Assembly: GCA_021782365.1 (NCBI GenBank)
Contig: JAJXVB010000012.1
Location: forward strand, 1 to 64,000
Source of the DNA: Pseudomonadota bacterium
Lineage (GTDB): Bacteria; Pseudomonadota; Gammaproteobacteria; Burkholderiales; Gallionellaceae
Length of the DNA: 64,000 nucleotides
Direction of reading: 5' to 3'
Shown: piece by piece, positions 32,497 to 42,570 of the stretch
Layout of the letters: each line of letters starts with the position of its first letter
Position numbering within the stretch: position 1 is the first letter of the stretch
Notes under the pieces: generated by a model
Seen by the model: only the letters and a program-made list of their open reading frames with translations
What the model was told of the DNA's origin: nothing
Database searches by the model: none
Translations under genes and position numbers: made by a program

Positions 32497-33099
32497 CTAC
32501 TTCACACACAGACTCATCACATAACTGTGAAGCTGTTTCATGCAGGACTTGAACGCGCTGTTTGACTGCATGTTCTTCGCGATGCCGATGCAGCCCTCCC
32601 ATGCCGAGACGATGAAAAGCGCGGCAGATTTTGCGTCCACATCGGAACGTATATCGCCTCTCTTCTGCCCGGTGATGAGCGCCCATTCCACCGTGTCGCG
32701 CCAGCGCTTGAGTATCCCGTTAAGGCTGGCCTTGAACTCTGGGTCCAACGCGCTCATCTCCTGCATCAGGTTGTTCAATGGGCAGCCAAGCATCACGAAA
32801 TCGGGCGCGACCTTCCTGTCGATATGGCTGATCAGGTAGAGCAGCGCTTCGACAGGATCTTCGCTCTGCCTTATCGGATCGCAAAGCAGCTTTGCGAGAT
32901 TCTCGCCTATGACTTCCTTAACCACCGCAAGGCCAAGGGACTGCTTGGTCGGGAAATGATGGTAAAGAGCGCCCTTCGTAAGTCCCGTGTCCTGAAGGAT
33001 GTTCGCGATGCTCGCTGCCTGATAACCCTTGCGGTGTATCTCGCAGAAGGCCGCCTGCAGCAGGGTGTTGCGAGACTGATCGGCTTGTTTCGATTTCAT
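32497..33099 (-). CDS. TetR-family repressor
   Basis: 200 residues from the ATG at 33099. The N-terminal HTH (RNTLLQAAFCEIHRKGYQAA, then GLTKGALYHHFPTKQSLG) is canonical TetR, and the helical ligand domain (about 80-200) has a single Cys in VMLGCPLNN. It is divergent from a zinc alcohol dehydrogenase gene, with a clear palindrome between them (33111-33124), and upstream of the AhpD-like gene. This arrangement resembles NemR/electrophile-sensing loci. Confidence 0.88.
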   Translation of the reverse strand: MKSKQADQSRNTLLQAAFCEIHRKGYQAASIANILQDTGLTKGALYHHFPTKQSLGLAVVKEVIGENLAKLLCDPIRQSEDPVEALLYLISHIDRKVAPDFVMLGCPLNNLMQEMSALDPEFKASLNGILKRWRDTVEWALITGQKRGDIRSDVDAKSAALFIVSAWEGCIGIAKNMQSNSAFKSCMKQLHSYVMSLCVK

Positions 33100-33110
33100 A
33101 TATATAATAT

Positions 33111-33124
33111 ATACCGACCGGTAT
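33111..33124. promoter_or_regulatory. TetR-family operator
   Basis: ATACCG-AC-CGGTAT lies 11 bp upstream of the tetR start codon in the divergent promoter region. Its ACCGxCCGGT core is like NemR-type operators. The flanking TATATAATATAT would supply the tetR -10 box. Confidence 0.65.
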
Positions 33125-33197
33125 GGATCCGTCAAATTTACGCATGTTGTCTGTGAGCGTTCCAATTTCAAACCGAATCGAAAAGAGGAGAATCAAG

Positions 33198-34247
33198 ATG
33201 ATCAATTCGAAAGCCTATGCAGCGATGGATGAAAAAAGCAAACTGGGACCCTACGAGATCAGGAGGCGTGATCCAGGACCCGAGGACGTCGATATCGAGA
33301 TCCTTTACTGCGGCGTATGCCATTCGGACTTGCACACTGCGAGAAATGAATGGAAGAACACGATCTACCCGTCCGTTCCGGGACACGAGATCGTGGGAAG
33401 GGTGAAGGCGGTGGGTAGCGCAGTCACGAAATTCAAGGTCGGAGACCTGGCGGGCGTCGGGTGCATGGTTGACAGCTGCGGGCATTGCGCTTCGTGCGGC
33501 GAGGGAGAGGAGCAGTATTGCGAGAACGGATTTACCGGAACCTACAACGGACCGATGTTCGGCGGTGAAAACACCTTTGGCGGGTATTCGCAAAGGGTGG
33601 TTGTGAAGGAATCCTTCGTCCTCAGGATCACCCACGACGAGAAGGACCTTGCAAGCGTTGCCCCGCTTCTTTGCGCAGGAATCACGACCTACTCTCCGCT
33701 GCGCCATTGGAATGCGGGTCCGGGAAGGCGAGTGGGCATAGTGGGGCTTGGCGGACTCGGTCACATGGGAGTGAAGATCGCGGCTGCGATGGGCGCGCAT
33801 GTCACGCTGTTCACCACATCGCAATCAAAGGTGGAGGACGGCAAGCGCCTGGGTGCGCATGAAGTGTGCATCTCGAAAAATCCTGCCGAGATGGCAAGGC
33901 ATCTCAATCAGCTCGACTTCATCCTGAACACGGTCGCAGCGCCTCACGATCTCGACGCTTACCTCAACCTTCTGAAGCGGGACGGCACGATGACGCTGGT
34001 CGGCGCGCCCGCAGAACCCCATCCTTCTCCAGGCGTATTCAACCTCATACTCAGGAGAAGGCAGCTTGCGGGATCGCTGATCGGCGGGATACGCGAGACG
34101 CAGGAGATGCTAGATTTTTGCGCGAAACACAACATCGTCTCGGACATCGAAACCATACCGATGGACTACATCAATACCGCATATGAGCGGATGCTAAAAA
34201 GCGATGTTAAATACCGCTTCGTGATCGACATGGCAACGCTGAAGTGA
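33198..34247 (+). CDS. Zinc-dependent alcohol dehydrogenase / aldehyde reductase (YahK/CAD type)
   Basis: 349 residues from the ATG at 33198 (AGAGGAG upstream). Catalytic zinc ligands are in CGVCHSDLH (about 37-45) and GHEIVG (about 62-67). Structural zinc cysteines are CGHCASCGEGEEQYC (about 94-108), and GLGGLGHMG (about 179-187) binds NADP(H). The family reduces aldehydes to alcohols. The divergent TetR gene and operator suggest induction by reactive aldehydes. A GNAT gene overlaps or follows directly. Confidence 0.92.
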   Translation: MINSKAYAAMDEKSKLGPYEIRRRDPGPEDVDIEILYCGVCHSDLHTARNEWKNTIYPSVPGHEIVGRVKAVGSAVTKFKVGDLAGVGCMVDSCGHCASCGEGEEQYCENGFTGTYNGPMFGGENTFGGYSQRVVVKESFVLRITHDEKDLASVAPLLCAGITTYSPLRHWNAGPGRRVGIVGLGGLGHMGVKIAAAMGAHVTLFTTSQSKVEDGKRLGAHEVCISKNPAEMARHLNQLDFILNTVAAPHDLDAYLNLLKRDGTMTLVGAPAEPHPSPGVFNLILRRRQLAGSLIGGIRETQEMLDFCAKHNIVSDIETIPMDYINTAYERMLKSDVKYRFVIDMATLK

Positions 34248-34249
34248 AC

Positions 34250-34732
34250 ATGGAGATAGGCATCGCATCCGGGCATGACCTTGACGGCATCCTTGCTCTG
34301 CAAGGCGAGAACCAGTTATCGAGCGGCGGAAGCCTTTCCGCCTTTTTCCCTCGATCTGGCCTGCTGGCGATGATGGAGGAGATGCCGCAGATTGTTGCCA
34401 GAAAGGAAGGCGAGGTGGTCGGATTCCTGTTGTGCAGCACAGTGTGTTCTGATGTGCCCATCCTGCAGGGGATGCTCGCTGCGTATCCTGATCGTTCGGA
34501 AGATGCCTACGTCTATGGACCGGTATGCGTTGCAAAGAGCGAACGCGGCAAGGGTATCGCGCAGTCCATGTTTGAGATGCTGAGGCGCCTGCATCCCGGG
34601 CGCGAAGGCATCCTTTTCATCCGCAGAGACAACGAGCCTTCGCTCAGGGCGCACAGGAAGATGGGCATGCGCGAGGTCTCGAGCTTCTCGCATGCCGGGA
34701 TTGATCACGTTGTCTTGTCCTTCATCGGATGA
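34250..34732 (+). CDS. GNAT-family N-acetyltransferase
   Basis: 160 residues from the ATG at 34250; a GTG at 34244 overlapping the previous stop is an alternative. The acetyl-CoA motif is VCVAKSERGKGIAQSMFEML (about residues 87-106), followed by FIRRDNEPSLRAHRKMGM. The substrate cannot be predicted. It is probably translated with the alcohol dehydrogenase and so may belong to the same stress response. The following 118 bp hold no gene. Confidence 0.85.
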   Translation: MEIGIASGHDLDGILALQGENQLSSGGSLSAFFPRSGLLAMMEEMPQIVARKEGEVVGFLLCSTVCSDVPILQGMLAAYPDRSEDAYVYGPVCVAKSERGKGIAQSMFEMLRRLHPGREGILFIRRDNEPSLRAHRKMGMREVSSFSHAGIDHVVLSFIG

Positions 34733-34850
34733 TGCATGCCGATCTTGCCGGAAACGATAGGCAGAAGCGAGGATGACTACAGGCTGAAACCATGCAGAAC
34801 TCAGTTGCATAAGCCTGTTGGCATCAATGAATCCAATAGAGATTCAGCGA

Positions 34851-36929
34851 TCAGTGTGTGTCGAAATGTTTCACCATCTCGAGCAATTCTCGGGCATTGC
34901 TTGAAAGTTCCTCGGATGCATGTTTCGCTTCCTGGGTTGCATTTGCGTTGCTGTCGACGAGTTCTGAAATGCGCTGCAGACTCCTTGCAACGTCTTCGCT
35001 TGCCATGGACTGCTCTTTCGATGCATCGGCGATATGCAGCGCCTTTTGCGTCAGCTGGCGGCTGGTCTCCATGATTTCTCTGAGGCTTTCACCGTTTTCA
35101 CGGGCGAGGACGATACCCTGCTCGACCTCCCTGACCGCGTTGTCCATGGATGCCACGACTTCCTGGGTGGTGGCATGAATCCCCGAGACCTTGCTGGTGA
35201 TGTCGACCGTGCTCGATGTCGTGCGCTCTGCGAGCTTCCTCACTTCGTCGGCAACCACGGCGAAGCCCCGTCCCTGTTCTCCCGCCCTTGCCGCCTCGAT
35301 CGCCGCATTCAGCGCAAGCAGATTGGTCTGATCGGCGATACCCTTGATAACCAGTGTGATTTCTCCGATTTGCTGGATTGCCTCCTTGAGTTCGCCTATG
35401 GTCCTGCTGGAACCCTGAACGGCCTGCACGACCCGCGCTGTCGATTCGATGCTCATTTCCATACGCACATTGTTCTGTTCGATGACTTTCTGCGAATCGA
35501 GGGAGGCGGAAGCCGATGAGGTGGCCTCATGGGCCACTTCCGAGACCGACTGGCTGAATTCCTCCATGGTGCTTGCGATCTGCTGCACATGATCCTGCTG
35601 CAGTTTGGACTGTTCGGTGACCTGGTCCACTCTGGCATCAAGTTCTGCGCTGCGTTCTACGATGGTCAATGCGGCAAGCCCCATCTCGTCAAGCATAACC
35701 TGGATGTGGGATTGCATGACCTGCAGTTCGCATTTGAGCCGTCCCGGCTCATCCCTGCCGGCAATATCGATCTCGGTGGACAGATCGCCTTCGATGACCG
35801 CCTTGAACTGCTTCTCGACATCGTTGAGCGGCGATTCGACATACCTTCTGAAGGCGAACCTCAGGGCAAGGAAAATGAAGAGCTGGATGCCGATCTGTCC
35901 TGCGACCAGCATCATGATCATTTGGTCCAGATACTTGAAATCCTTCGTCAGATCGATCGTCAGGTCGGATGCGCCGTTGGAGCTGCCGACTTCGACCTGG
36001 TGGCAGGTCAGGCAGTCCGTGCCGTGGAAGTCGTGAGATTCGATGTACGGCGTGATCACCCTGAAGAGATATTTCCCGTTATTGTGGGTTAACGTAAAAC
36101 TGGGGATGGCTTTGCCTTTGGCGACGGACTCTTCAATGGTGTGCTTCACGAGAGGATCATCGAGATGCTCTTCCGGCAGCCCCGGCCCGAACTGTCTGAC
36201 GACCTGCTCTGTCCGCTCGAGCCTCAAGGAGGTCAGCCTCTGCCCCTCGATGATTTTTCTGATCATGAGTTTGCGATTGGCCGGATCCGATATCATGCCG
36301 GTGACCATCAGCATGTTCGCGTTGTCGATCACCTGCATGGCGGTCGCCTCTCCTCGCTGCTGAGCGCCGGCAATCATGTTGCCCTTCATCTTTTCGTAGA
36401 GGGTGTAAGTGGCGCCAGTCATGATCACGAACAGGATGGGCTGAAGAATCAACTGCACCTTGAGCCTAAGGGAAAGATTCCTGAACCTGAATCGGTCGAA
36501 TTTCGACCCGATCTCGGCCCCTGATTCGTTGAGCTGTCTGTAGAGCGCATCCGCAGCTTCGATCTCGGCTCTGGAGGGGGCATTCCTGACTGACATGTAG
36601 CCTGTTACCTTGCCGCCTTCAACGACAGGGGAGACGAGCGCCTTGACCCAGTAATGGTCGCCGTTCTTGCAGCGGTTCTTGACGATTCCCCGCCAGGGCA
36701 TGCCTTCTTTCAGCGTATCCCAAAGCCATTTAAATGCCTGAGGGGGCATATCGGGATGGCGAACCACGTTATGATTCTTCCCGACCAGCTCTTCTCTCGA
36801 AAAACCGCTCATTTCGACAAAGGCGTCGTTCGCGTAGGTGATGATTCCCTTGAGATCGGTTGTCGTAACGATGCGCAGGCCGTGAGGGAACGGTTTCTCG
36901 ATTTGCGTGACGGGAAAATTCTTTTTCAT
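34851..36929 (-). CDS. Chemoreceptor (MCP) with N-terminal PAS and a periplasmic CxxCH haem motif
   Basis: 692 residues. An Aer-like PAS domain is at about 10-120 ([33 protein letters not shown]). TM1 is at about 157-178 and TM2 at 337-358. The periplasmic domain between them (about 180-335, DUF3365-like) holds CLTCH at 306-310, a c-type haem attachment site. HAMP follows, then the MCP signalling hairpin with [20 protein letters not shown] and [20 protein letters not shown]. It would report redox or gas signals to CheA. No che genes are nearby. Confidence 0.92.
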   Translation of the reverse strand: MKKNFPVTQIEKPFPHGLRIVTTTDLKGIITYANDAFVEMSGFSREELVGKNHNVVRHPDMPPQAFKWLWDTLKEGMPWRGIVKNRCKNGDHYWVKALVSPVVEGGKVTGYMSVRNAPSRAEIEAADALYRQLNESGAEIGSKFDRFRFRNLSLRLKVQLILQPILFVIMTGATYTLYEKMKGNMIAGAQQRGEATAMQVIDNANMLMVTGMISDPANRKLMIRKIIEGQRLTSLRLERTEQVVRQFGPGLPEEHLDDPLVKHTIEESVAKGKAIPSFTLTHNNGKYLFRVITPYIESHDFHGTDCLTCHQVEVGSSNGASDLTIDLTKDFKYLDQMIMMLVAGQIGIQLFIFLALRFAFRRYVESPLNDVEKQFKAVIEGDLSTEIDIAGRDEPGRLKCELQVMQSHIQVMLDEMGLAALTIVERSAELDARVDQVTEQSKLQQDHVQQIASTMEEFSQSVSEVAHEATSSASASLDSQKVIEQNNVRMEMSIESTARVVQAVQGSSRTIGELKEAIQQIGEITLVIKGIADQTNLLALNAAIEAARAGEQGRGFAVVADEVRKLAERTTSSTVDITSKVSGIHATTQEVVASMDNAVREVEQGIVLARENGESLREIMETSRQLTQKALHIADASKEQSMASEDVARSLQRISELVDSNANATQEAKHASEELSSNARELLEMVKHFDTH

Positions 36930-37029
36930 GGTGTTGGCTTTGCTATTTTCTTGGTAAGGGATGCGCTTAATGTCTGGTGGCGTTGAAATGCTCGAATTGA
37001 ACCCTGTCTGGAAATGCCCGATGGGACAA

Positions 37030-37971
37030 TCAGGAAGACTCGGAGAGTGATTTGTTCAGCGTTTCCTTGAATATTTGCTCGCGAGTAAGATGCGGAGCAA
37101 ACATTTCGAAGAAATCGTAAACGTAACCTCTCAGGTATTCATTCTTCCGAAATGCTACGCGCGTGGTGCTTGGCTGGAACAGATGACTCAGATCCAGGGC
37201 GCGCAAGTTTCTGTCGCGCTTGGGATTGAATGCCATCCGCGCAAGAATCCCCACGCCAAGTTCGAGCTCAACATAGGTCTTGATAACGTCTGCATCTATG
37301 GCGGTCAATACGACGTTAGGGTTCAAGTTGGCGGCCTGGAACGCGGTATTGATCTTTCCTCTGCCGGTAAAGGCGAAATCATAGGTGATGATCGGATACT
37401 CGGCAATTTTTTCCAAGGATACTTTCTTTTCCTTGAGCAAGGGATGGTTGGGCGGAGTAACCAGGCAGTGATTCCATTCATAGCAATCGAGCGTGGCAAG
37501 CTCATCGTGCTGCGATATGTTTTCTGTTGCGATCGCAATATCCGCTTCTCCGGATATGACCTGTTCCGCAATCTGCGATGGGCTTCCCTGACGCAAAGCC
37601 AGTTTGACATTCGGGTAGGATGCGACAAATTTCTTGATGACTTCTGGCAATGCATAGCGAGCTTGTGTGTGAGTCGTGGCTATGGTCAGGGAGCCGTTAT
37701 CCTTTCCTGAAAATTCCTTTCCGACCTGTCTCAGGTTTTCTGTGTCATTGAGTATTCTTTCGGCTATCGAAAGAATTTCCCTGCCGGGTTTTGTGATTCC
37801 GGTAATCCGTTTTCCCTTGCGGATGAAAATTTCAATGCCGAGCTCCTCTTCCAGCAATTTGATTTGCTTGCTCACCCCGGGCTGAGATGTAAAGAGTGCG
37901 TTGGCGGCATCTGAAATATTCAGTTTCTGTCTTGAAACCTCAAGCAAATAGCGCAGTTGCTGGAGATTCAT
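37030..37971 (-). CDS. cysB: LysR-type regulator CysB
   Basis: 313 residues. Winged HTH at 1-60 ([33 protein letters not shown]) and an effector domain with [17 protein letters not shown], the CysB/Cbl acetylserine-binding pattern. It activates sulfate-assimilation genes when N-acetylserine accumulates. It is divergent from the TSUP/cysI/cysH/cysD/cysN block, its likely target. Confidence 0.92.
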   Translation of the reverse strand: MNLQQLRYLLEVSRQKLNISDAANALFTSQPGVSKQIKLLEEELGIEIFIRKGKRITGITKPGREILSIAERILNDTENLRQVGKEFSGKDNGSLTIATTHTQARYALPEVIKKFVASYPNVKLALRQGSPSQIAEQVISGEADIAIATENISQHDELATLDCYEWNHCLVTPPNHPLLKEKKVSLEKIAEYPIITYDFAFTGRGKINTAFQAANLNPNVVLTAIDADVIKTYVELELGVGILARMAFNPKRDRNLRALDLSHLFQPSTTRVAFRKNEYLRGYVYDFFEMFAPHLTREQIFKETLNKSLSESS

Positions 37972-38071
37972 GCGCCTTCCTTAATAATAAATTGTTATGT
38001 ATAACTAATAATATATTATTTAATAGAAATAAGCCATCCCGCTATCATGCCTGCAAATCAGGAGGTGAGTC
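37972..38071. promoter_or_regulatory. AT-rich divergent cysB/cys operon control region
   Basis: About 100 bp, strongly AT-rich, containing the near-palindrome GTTATGTATAAC at about 37994-38005 and TAATAATATATTATT after it. CysB sites are degenerate AT-rich half-sites, so this is the expected binding region. CAGGAGG before 38072 is the ribosome site. Confidence 0.45.
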
Positions 38072-38851
38072 ATGGAATGGTTTTTTACTTTGTCGGGATT
38101 TTTTGCTGGGCTGGTCGTAGGAGCGGTAGGCGTTGGCGGCGGGGCGCTGATGACGCCTCTGCTTATTCTCGCTTTTGGGGTTCCCCCTGCAATGGCAGTC
38201 GGAACGGATCTTTTGTATGCATCGCTGACGAAGTTTTCGGGAAGCGTGGTGCATGGACTTCAAGGGACGGTTGAGTGGCGGGTTGTGGGGTTGCTTTCGC
38301 TGGGCAGCCTTCCGGCAACAATCGCTGCATTGCTTTTCCTGAGACTGCACGTGTCAGATGGCCATCACCTTGCGTTGGTGACTTCGACTGCATTGGGCAT
38401 CGGTCTGATTCTCTCTGCGCTGTCTGTGCTTGCTGGATCGCTGCTCAAAGCCAGAGACAGGAAGGAATTCGCGAGCATTGAAATGCGCGGTGGGAGGCGC
38501 GCGGTCCTGACGATGCTTTTAGGAGGAGCGTTGGGCATTCTTGTAACGCTGTCCTCGGTCGGGGCGGGTGCGGTCGGGATAGTTCTGCTTCTGCTCCTCT
38601 ACCCACGCATAGAAATTCCGAAGGTCGTGGGCACAGACATAGCCCATGCAGTCCCTCTTACGCTTGTTGCCGGGTTGGGTCATGCCTCGATGGGAAATGT
38701 CGATTATGGAATTCTGGGAAGCCTGTTGTTAGGTTCGATCCCCGGCATCCTTCTGGGAAGCAGGATGGGTTCAAGAATCCCGGAAAAGATCCTGCGGTCC
38801 GTGCTTGCAACCATATTGGTGTTTGTGGGCGGGCGCATGCTTCTGGTTTGA
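38072..38851 (+). CDS. TSUP (TauE/SafE) family anion permease
   Basis: 259 residues with about eight hydrophobic segments. The two half-repeats both start with a glycine-rich GAVGVGGGALMTPLLIL- or SSVGAGAVGIVLLLLL-type helix, the TSUP hallmark. Members move sulfite, sulfoacetate or other organosulfur anions. It is the first gene after cysB and 20 bp before cysI, so it probably exports or imports sulfite/sulfate for the pathway. The direction cannot be told. Confidence 0.9.
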   Translation: MEWFFTLSGFFAGLVVGAVGVGGGALMTPLLILAFGVPPAMAVGTDLLYASLTKFSGSVVHGLQGTVEWRVVGLLSLGSLPATIAALLFLRLHVSDGHHLALVTSTALGIGLILSALSVLAGSLLKARDRKEFASIEMRGGRRAVLTMLLGGALGILVTLSSVGAGAVGIVLLLLLYPRIEIPKVVGTDIAHAVPLTLVAGLGHASMGNVDYGILGSLLLGSIPGILLGSRMGSRIPEKILRSVLATILVFVGGRMLLV

Positions 38852-38871
38852 AAATCATCGAGGGTGTCAAA

Positions 38872-40920
38872 ATGAAAAATCAAAAAATTAGAAATCTGTC
38901 CAGCGTCGAGGAGATCGATGCCTACGAACGCGCCATGGAGTCATTCATTGCCGGCGGCATGGATCAGGAAAAGTTCACGGCGATGCGTCTGCAATTGGGT
39001 GTTTATGGCCAGCGTCAGGAAGGCGTGAACATGCTGCGCATCAAGATTCCTGGGGGAAGGCTGTCGCCTAGCCAGATCGACGCAATCGGGGATGTCGTGG
39101 AGCGATTCTCGCAGAAGGATGCGGCCAACATTACGACGAGGCAGTCAATACAAATTCACTATGTGCCGCTGAAGAATACGCCGGCTGCGATGCGAAGGCT
39201 GGCTAAGGAGGGGCTCACGACGCGCGAGGCATGCAGCAATACGATACGCAACATGACGGCCTGCTCGCTTGCCGGTGTATGCCCGCGCGAGCATGTGGAT
39301 GTGGGGACGTATCTTGATGGCGCAGTGGAGCATTTCCTGCGCAACCCGCTGACGCAGCAGATGCCGCGCAAATTCAAGATCAGCTTTTCAGGCTGCGAAG
39401 CGGATTGCGCACAGTCGCTGTTACACGATGCGGGGGTGATTGCCAGCAATCGGAATGGCAGGAATGGCTTCATTGTGAAGGCTGCAGGAGGCCTGGGGCA
39501 CAAGCCGCGCGAGGCGATCATCGTGGAAGAGTGGATACCCGAGGATCAATTGCTGTTTTCGCTCGAGGCGCTGATCGCGCTGCACAACAGATATTCCGAC
39601 AGGACCAAGCGAGCGAAGTCACGCATCAAGTTTCTCGTCGATCGTTTCGGCGTGGAAGGTTTTCGCGAGAAATATCGTGAGGAGTTTAGCCGCACCAGGC
39701 AGGCATTGGCGGGCCGAGCCTTGCCAAAAGGGATGTGGCGCGCGCAGACCGGCATGGAGATCCCCGGTGCGGGTGCGCCACGAAAGCTGTTCGCGCAACA
39801 TCAGGAGGGGCTGTTCGCGCTGCCTGTCAGCGTACCTCTTGGCGAACTGAATGTGATTCAACTGCGCGGTATCGGATCCTTGTTGCGCAGGCACGGATTG
39901 CAGGAGATGCATACCACGCAAGACCAGAACCTGCTGATCACGGGAATTCCGCAGGCGGTGCTTGCAACGCTGAAGGCAGATCTGGCGGCACTCGGATTGA
40001 ATGAGCCGCATGCCGGTGACAATGTGGTGGCCTGCCCTGGCAGCTCGACATGCCGCTTGGGCATCACATCGAGCACGATTGTCGCACCCAAGCTTTCGGG
40101 GGGCATCAGGGATCTGAGCATCCGTGTATCTGGCTGCCAGAATGGCTGCGCGCAGCCTGAGACCGGAGATATCGGCATCTATGGCGAAGGCCGGCGCCTG
40201 CATGGTCAGCTTGTGCCGCACTACCAGACTTATTTTGCAGGCAGCGGTGCGAGCGGCGGCAAGTTGGGCATAAAGGGGCCATCCGTGCCGGCGGTGAGGG
40301 TGGAGGATGCCATATCGCGCGTGCAACAGGCTTACGTTGATAGCGGTGAGGCAGTTTTCTTCGATTGGGCGCGCAGGCAGGAAAGCGGATTTTTCAATAG
40401 CCTGCTCGCAGATATCACCGAGGTCAGGGAAGAGGATGTGGCGAAATTGAAGCGCGATCATGGAACGACTATCGATTTTCGCGTGCTCAATTTCGGCGGC
40501 GGTGAATGTGCGGGCGCATCACAGGTGCAGATCGGCGCGAATTTTTTTGAAACGGCGCACGAGCGCGAATACAGGCGCGCCTTGATGTTCCAGCGAAAAT
40601 ATGCCGAAGCGGCGCAATGCAGCGAATCGATCCTGCGTCTGCTGGGTGGGGGGCTGATGCAGCTGCTTGGCGGGGTCCGTCAGGATAATCAGAGCCAATT
40701 GGCATCACAGCTCCTGAAGCATGATGGGCTTGAGGAAATTGCAGAAGAGCTTGCGCGGCTGGCAGCCGATCTATCCAGACTGACCGATCCAGGCGAGGAA
40801 TCGCTGGCGCCTGTCAATCAGGCAGTGGATGCGTGGACGATCAAGGTGGCTGAATTCTGCATGGCGCAGGATGAACGGCTCGACCTCGTTGGATCATTAC
40901 CGGAAGGAGTGGCAGCATGA
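38872..40920 (+). CDS. cysI: Assimilatory sulfite reductase hemoprotein (CysI/NirA type) with C-terminal extension
   Basis: 682 residues from the ATG at 38872 (GAGGGT upstream). It reduces sulfite to sulfide with six electrons. The fold has two ferredoxin-like/NIR repeats; siroheme/4Fe-4S ligands are in ACPGSSTCRLG and SGCQNGCAQP, and TTRQSIQIHYV is substrate-channel sequence. E. coli CysI has about 570 residues; here about 110 extra helical residues (from about 560; ALMFQRKYAEAAQCSESILR) resemble a HEPN-like bundle. No cysJ is present, so electrons probably come from ferredoxin. The stop overlaps cysH by four bases. Confidence 0.88.
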   Translation: MKNQKIRNLSSVEEIDAYERAMESFIAGGMDQEKFTAMRLQLGVYGQRQEGVNMLRIKIPGGRLSPSQIDAIGDVVERFSQKDAANITTRQSIQIHYVPLKNTPAAMRRLAKEGLTTREACSNTIRNMTACSLAGVCPREHVDVGTYLDGAVEHFLRNPLTQQMPRKFKISFSGCEADCAQSLLHDAGVIASNRNGRNGFIVKAAGGLGHKPREAIIVEEWIPEDQLLFSLEALIALHNRYSDRTKRAKSRIKFLVDRFGVEGFREKYREEFSRTRQALAGRALPKGMWRAQTGMEIPGAGAPRKLFAQHQEGLFALPVSVPLGELNVIQLRGIGSLLRRHGLQEMHTTQDQNLLITGIPQAVLATLKADLAALGLNEPHAGDNVVACPGSSTCRLGITSSTIVAPKLSGGIRDLSIRVSGCQNGCAQPETGDIGIYGEGRRLHGQLVPHYQTYFAGSGASGGKLGIKGPSVPAVRVEDAISRVQQAYVDSGEAVFFDWARRQESGFFNSLLADITEVREEDVAKLKRDHGTTIDFRVLNFGGGECAGASQVQIGANFFETAHEREYRRALMFQRKYAEAAQCSESILRLLGGGLMQLLGGVRQDNQSQLASQLLKHDGLEEIAEELARLAADLSRLTDPGEESLAPVNQAVDAWTIKVAEFCMAQDERLDLVGSLPEGVAA

Positions 40921-41597
40921 ATTTTGAACAAAAGATTGAGCAGGTGTTGATAGTCCTGAATGAAGCGGTTGTCGCTCATTCGCCAGTCGTGTTTTCCAAC
41001 AGCCTGGGTGCGGAAGACATGGTGCTGACCGATCTTATCGCGAAGCATTTCCCGGGAATTGCGATGTTCAGCCTTGATACCGGACGTCTGCCGCAGGAAA
41101 CCTACGAGCTTATGCAACAGGTGCGCGCGCGTTACGCGATACCGTTGCAGCTCTATTTCCCGGATGCGCAGAAAATTGAGCCGTTTGCCGCATTGCATGG
41201 CGTCAACGGTTTCTACGATAGCGTGGAAAGCCGCAAGGCCTGCTGCCATATCAGAAAGGTCGAACCGCTGCGCCGTGCCTTGCAGGGAAAAGGGGCGTGG
41301 GTGACGGGGATGCGACGCGAACAGGCAGTCTCGCGCAGCAATTTGCAGGTGTCGGTTTTCGATGCGGACAACGGCCTGCAGAAATACAACCCGCTGCTAG
41401 ACTGGAGCCATGATGAGGTGTGGGATTATATCCATTCGAACGACGTCCCCTACAACAGTCTGCATGACCGTTCCTATCCCAGCATCGGCTGCGCACCGTG
41501 CACGCGCGCGACCGCAGGAAATGAAGATATTCGGGCGGGCAGATGGTGGTGGGAAAGCCCGGAAAGCAAGGAATGCGGCCTGCATGTGAGCAGGTAA
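40917..41597 (+). CDS. cysH: Adenylylsulfate (APS) reductase
   Basis: 226 residues. The PP-loop fold has FSNSLGAEDMV. The 4Fe-4S ligands Cys109-Cys110 (RKACCHIRK) and Cys192/Cys195 (GCAPCTR) mark the APS-using bacterial type rather than the PAPS type. The catalytic Cys220 is in KECGLH. It converts APS to sulfite, fitting the operon, which has cysD/cysN and no cysC. Confidence 0.92.
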   Translation: MNFEQKIEQVLIVLNEAVVAHSPVVFSNSLGAEDMVLTDLIAKHFPGIAMFSLDTGRLPQETYELMQQVRARYAIPLQLYFPDAQKIEPFAALHGVNGFYDSVESRKACCHIRKVEPLRRALQGKGAWVTGMRREQAVSRSNLQVSVFDADNGLQKYNPLLDWSHDEVWDYIHSNDVPYNSLHDRSYPSIGCAPCTRATAGNEDIRAGRWWWESPESKECGLHVSR

Positions 41598-41634
41598 GCC
41601 TTTGAATTCATCGATGCAGTTTGAGGAAAAAGTC

Positions 41635-42564
41635 ATGAGACTGATGGAAAACGTTGATCTGAGAAAACACGGCTTCACTCATCTGGATGCGCTGGAAAGC
41701 GAGTCCATCCACATCATGCGTGAAGTCGCTGCCGAATGTAAAAATCCGGCGCTGCTCTTTTCTGGCGGAAAGGATTCGATTGTCATGTTGCGCCTTGCAG
41801 AGAAGGCGTTCCGTCCGGCGAAATTTCCTTTCCCTCTGGTGCACATCGATACCGAACACAATTTCCCCGAGGTCATCGAATGTCGCGACAAGCTGGCTCT
41901 TGACCTTGGCGAGCGACTGATAGTTCGTTCGCTTGAAGACTCGATCAGGCGGGGCAGCATCGTCATCAGGGACGAGAGCAAGCCGCGCAATCCATATCAG
42001 TCGGTGACGCTCCTGGAAACCATCGCCGAATTCGGTTTCGACGCCTGCATGGGTGGTGCGCGCCGCGACGAAGAAAAGGCGCGAGCCAAGGAGCGCATCT
42101 TCTCCTTTCGCGACGAGTTCGGCCAGTGGGACCCGAAGAATCAGCGGCCGGAACTCTGGGATCTCTATAACACGCGCGTTCATCCGGGTGAAAACATCCG
42201 CGTGTTCCCGATCAGCAATTGGACGGAAATGGACATCTGGCAGTATATCGAACGCGAGAACCTGCACATTCCCAGCATCTATTTCGCACACGAGCGCGAG
42301 ATTGTGCGCCGCAACGGCCAGCTGGTCCCTGTCTCGCATCTGGTGAAGCCTAAAGAGGGCGAAGTGGTGGAGCGCCTGATGGTGCGTTTCCGCACTGTCG
42401 GCGACATGACCTGTACTGCCCCCGTTGCTTCAACCGCCTGCTGCGTTCGCGAGATTGTCGAGGAAACGGCTGCCACGCGCATCACTGAACGCGGCGCGAC
42501 GCGGCTGGACGACCAGACCTCGGATGTTTCGATGGAGCTGCGCAAAAAAGAGGGTTACTTCTAG
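41635..42564 (+). CDS. cysD: Sulfate adenylyltransferase subunit 2
   Basis: 309 residues from the ATG at 41635, preceded by TGAGG at good spacing; TTG 41602 and ATG 41614 are earlier in-frame codons without such a site. The PP-loop is LLFSGGKDSIVMLRLAEKAF; HIDTEHNFPEV and GARRDEEKARAKER are family blocks. With CysN it forms APS from sulfate and ATP. E. coli CysD has 302 residues. Confidence 0.95.
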   Translation: MRLMENVDLRKHGFTHLDALESESIHIMREVAAECKNPALLFSGGKDSIVMLRLAEKAFRPAKFPFPLVHIDTEHNFPEVIECRDKLALDLGERLIVRSLEDSIRRGSIVIRDESKPRNPYQSVTLLETIAEFGFDACMGGARRDEEKARAKERIFSFRDEFGQWDPKNQRPELWDLYNTRVHPGENIRVFPISNWTEMDIWQYIERENLHIPSIYFAHEREIVRRNGQLVPVSHLVKPKEGEVVERLMVRFRTVGDMTCTAPVASTACCVREIVEETAATRITERGATRLDDQTSDVSMELRKKEGYF

Positions 42565-42570
42565 CACGTC

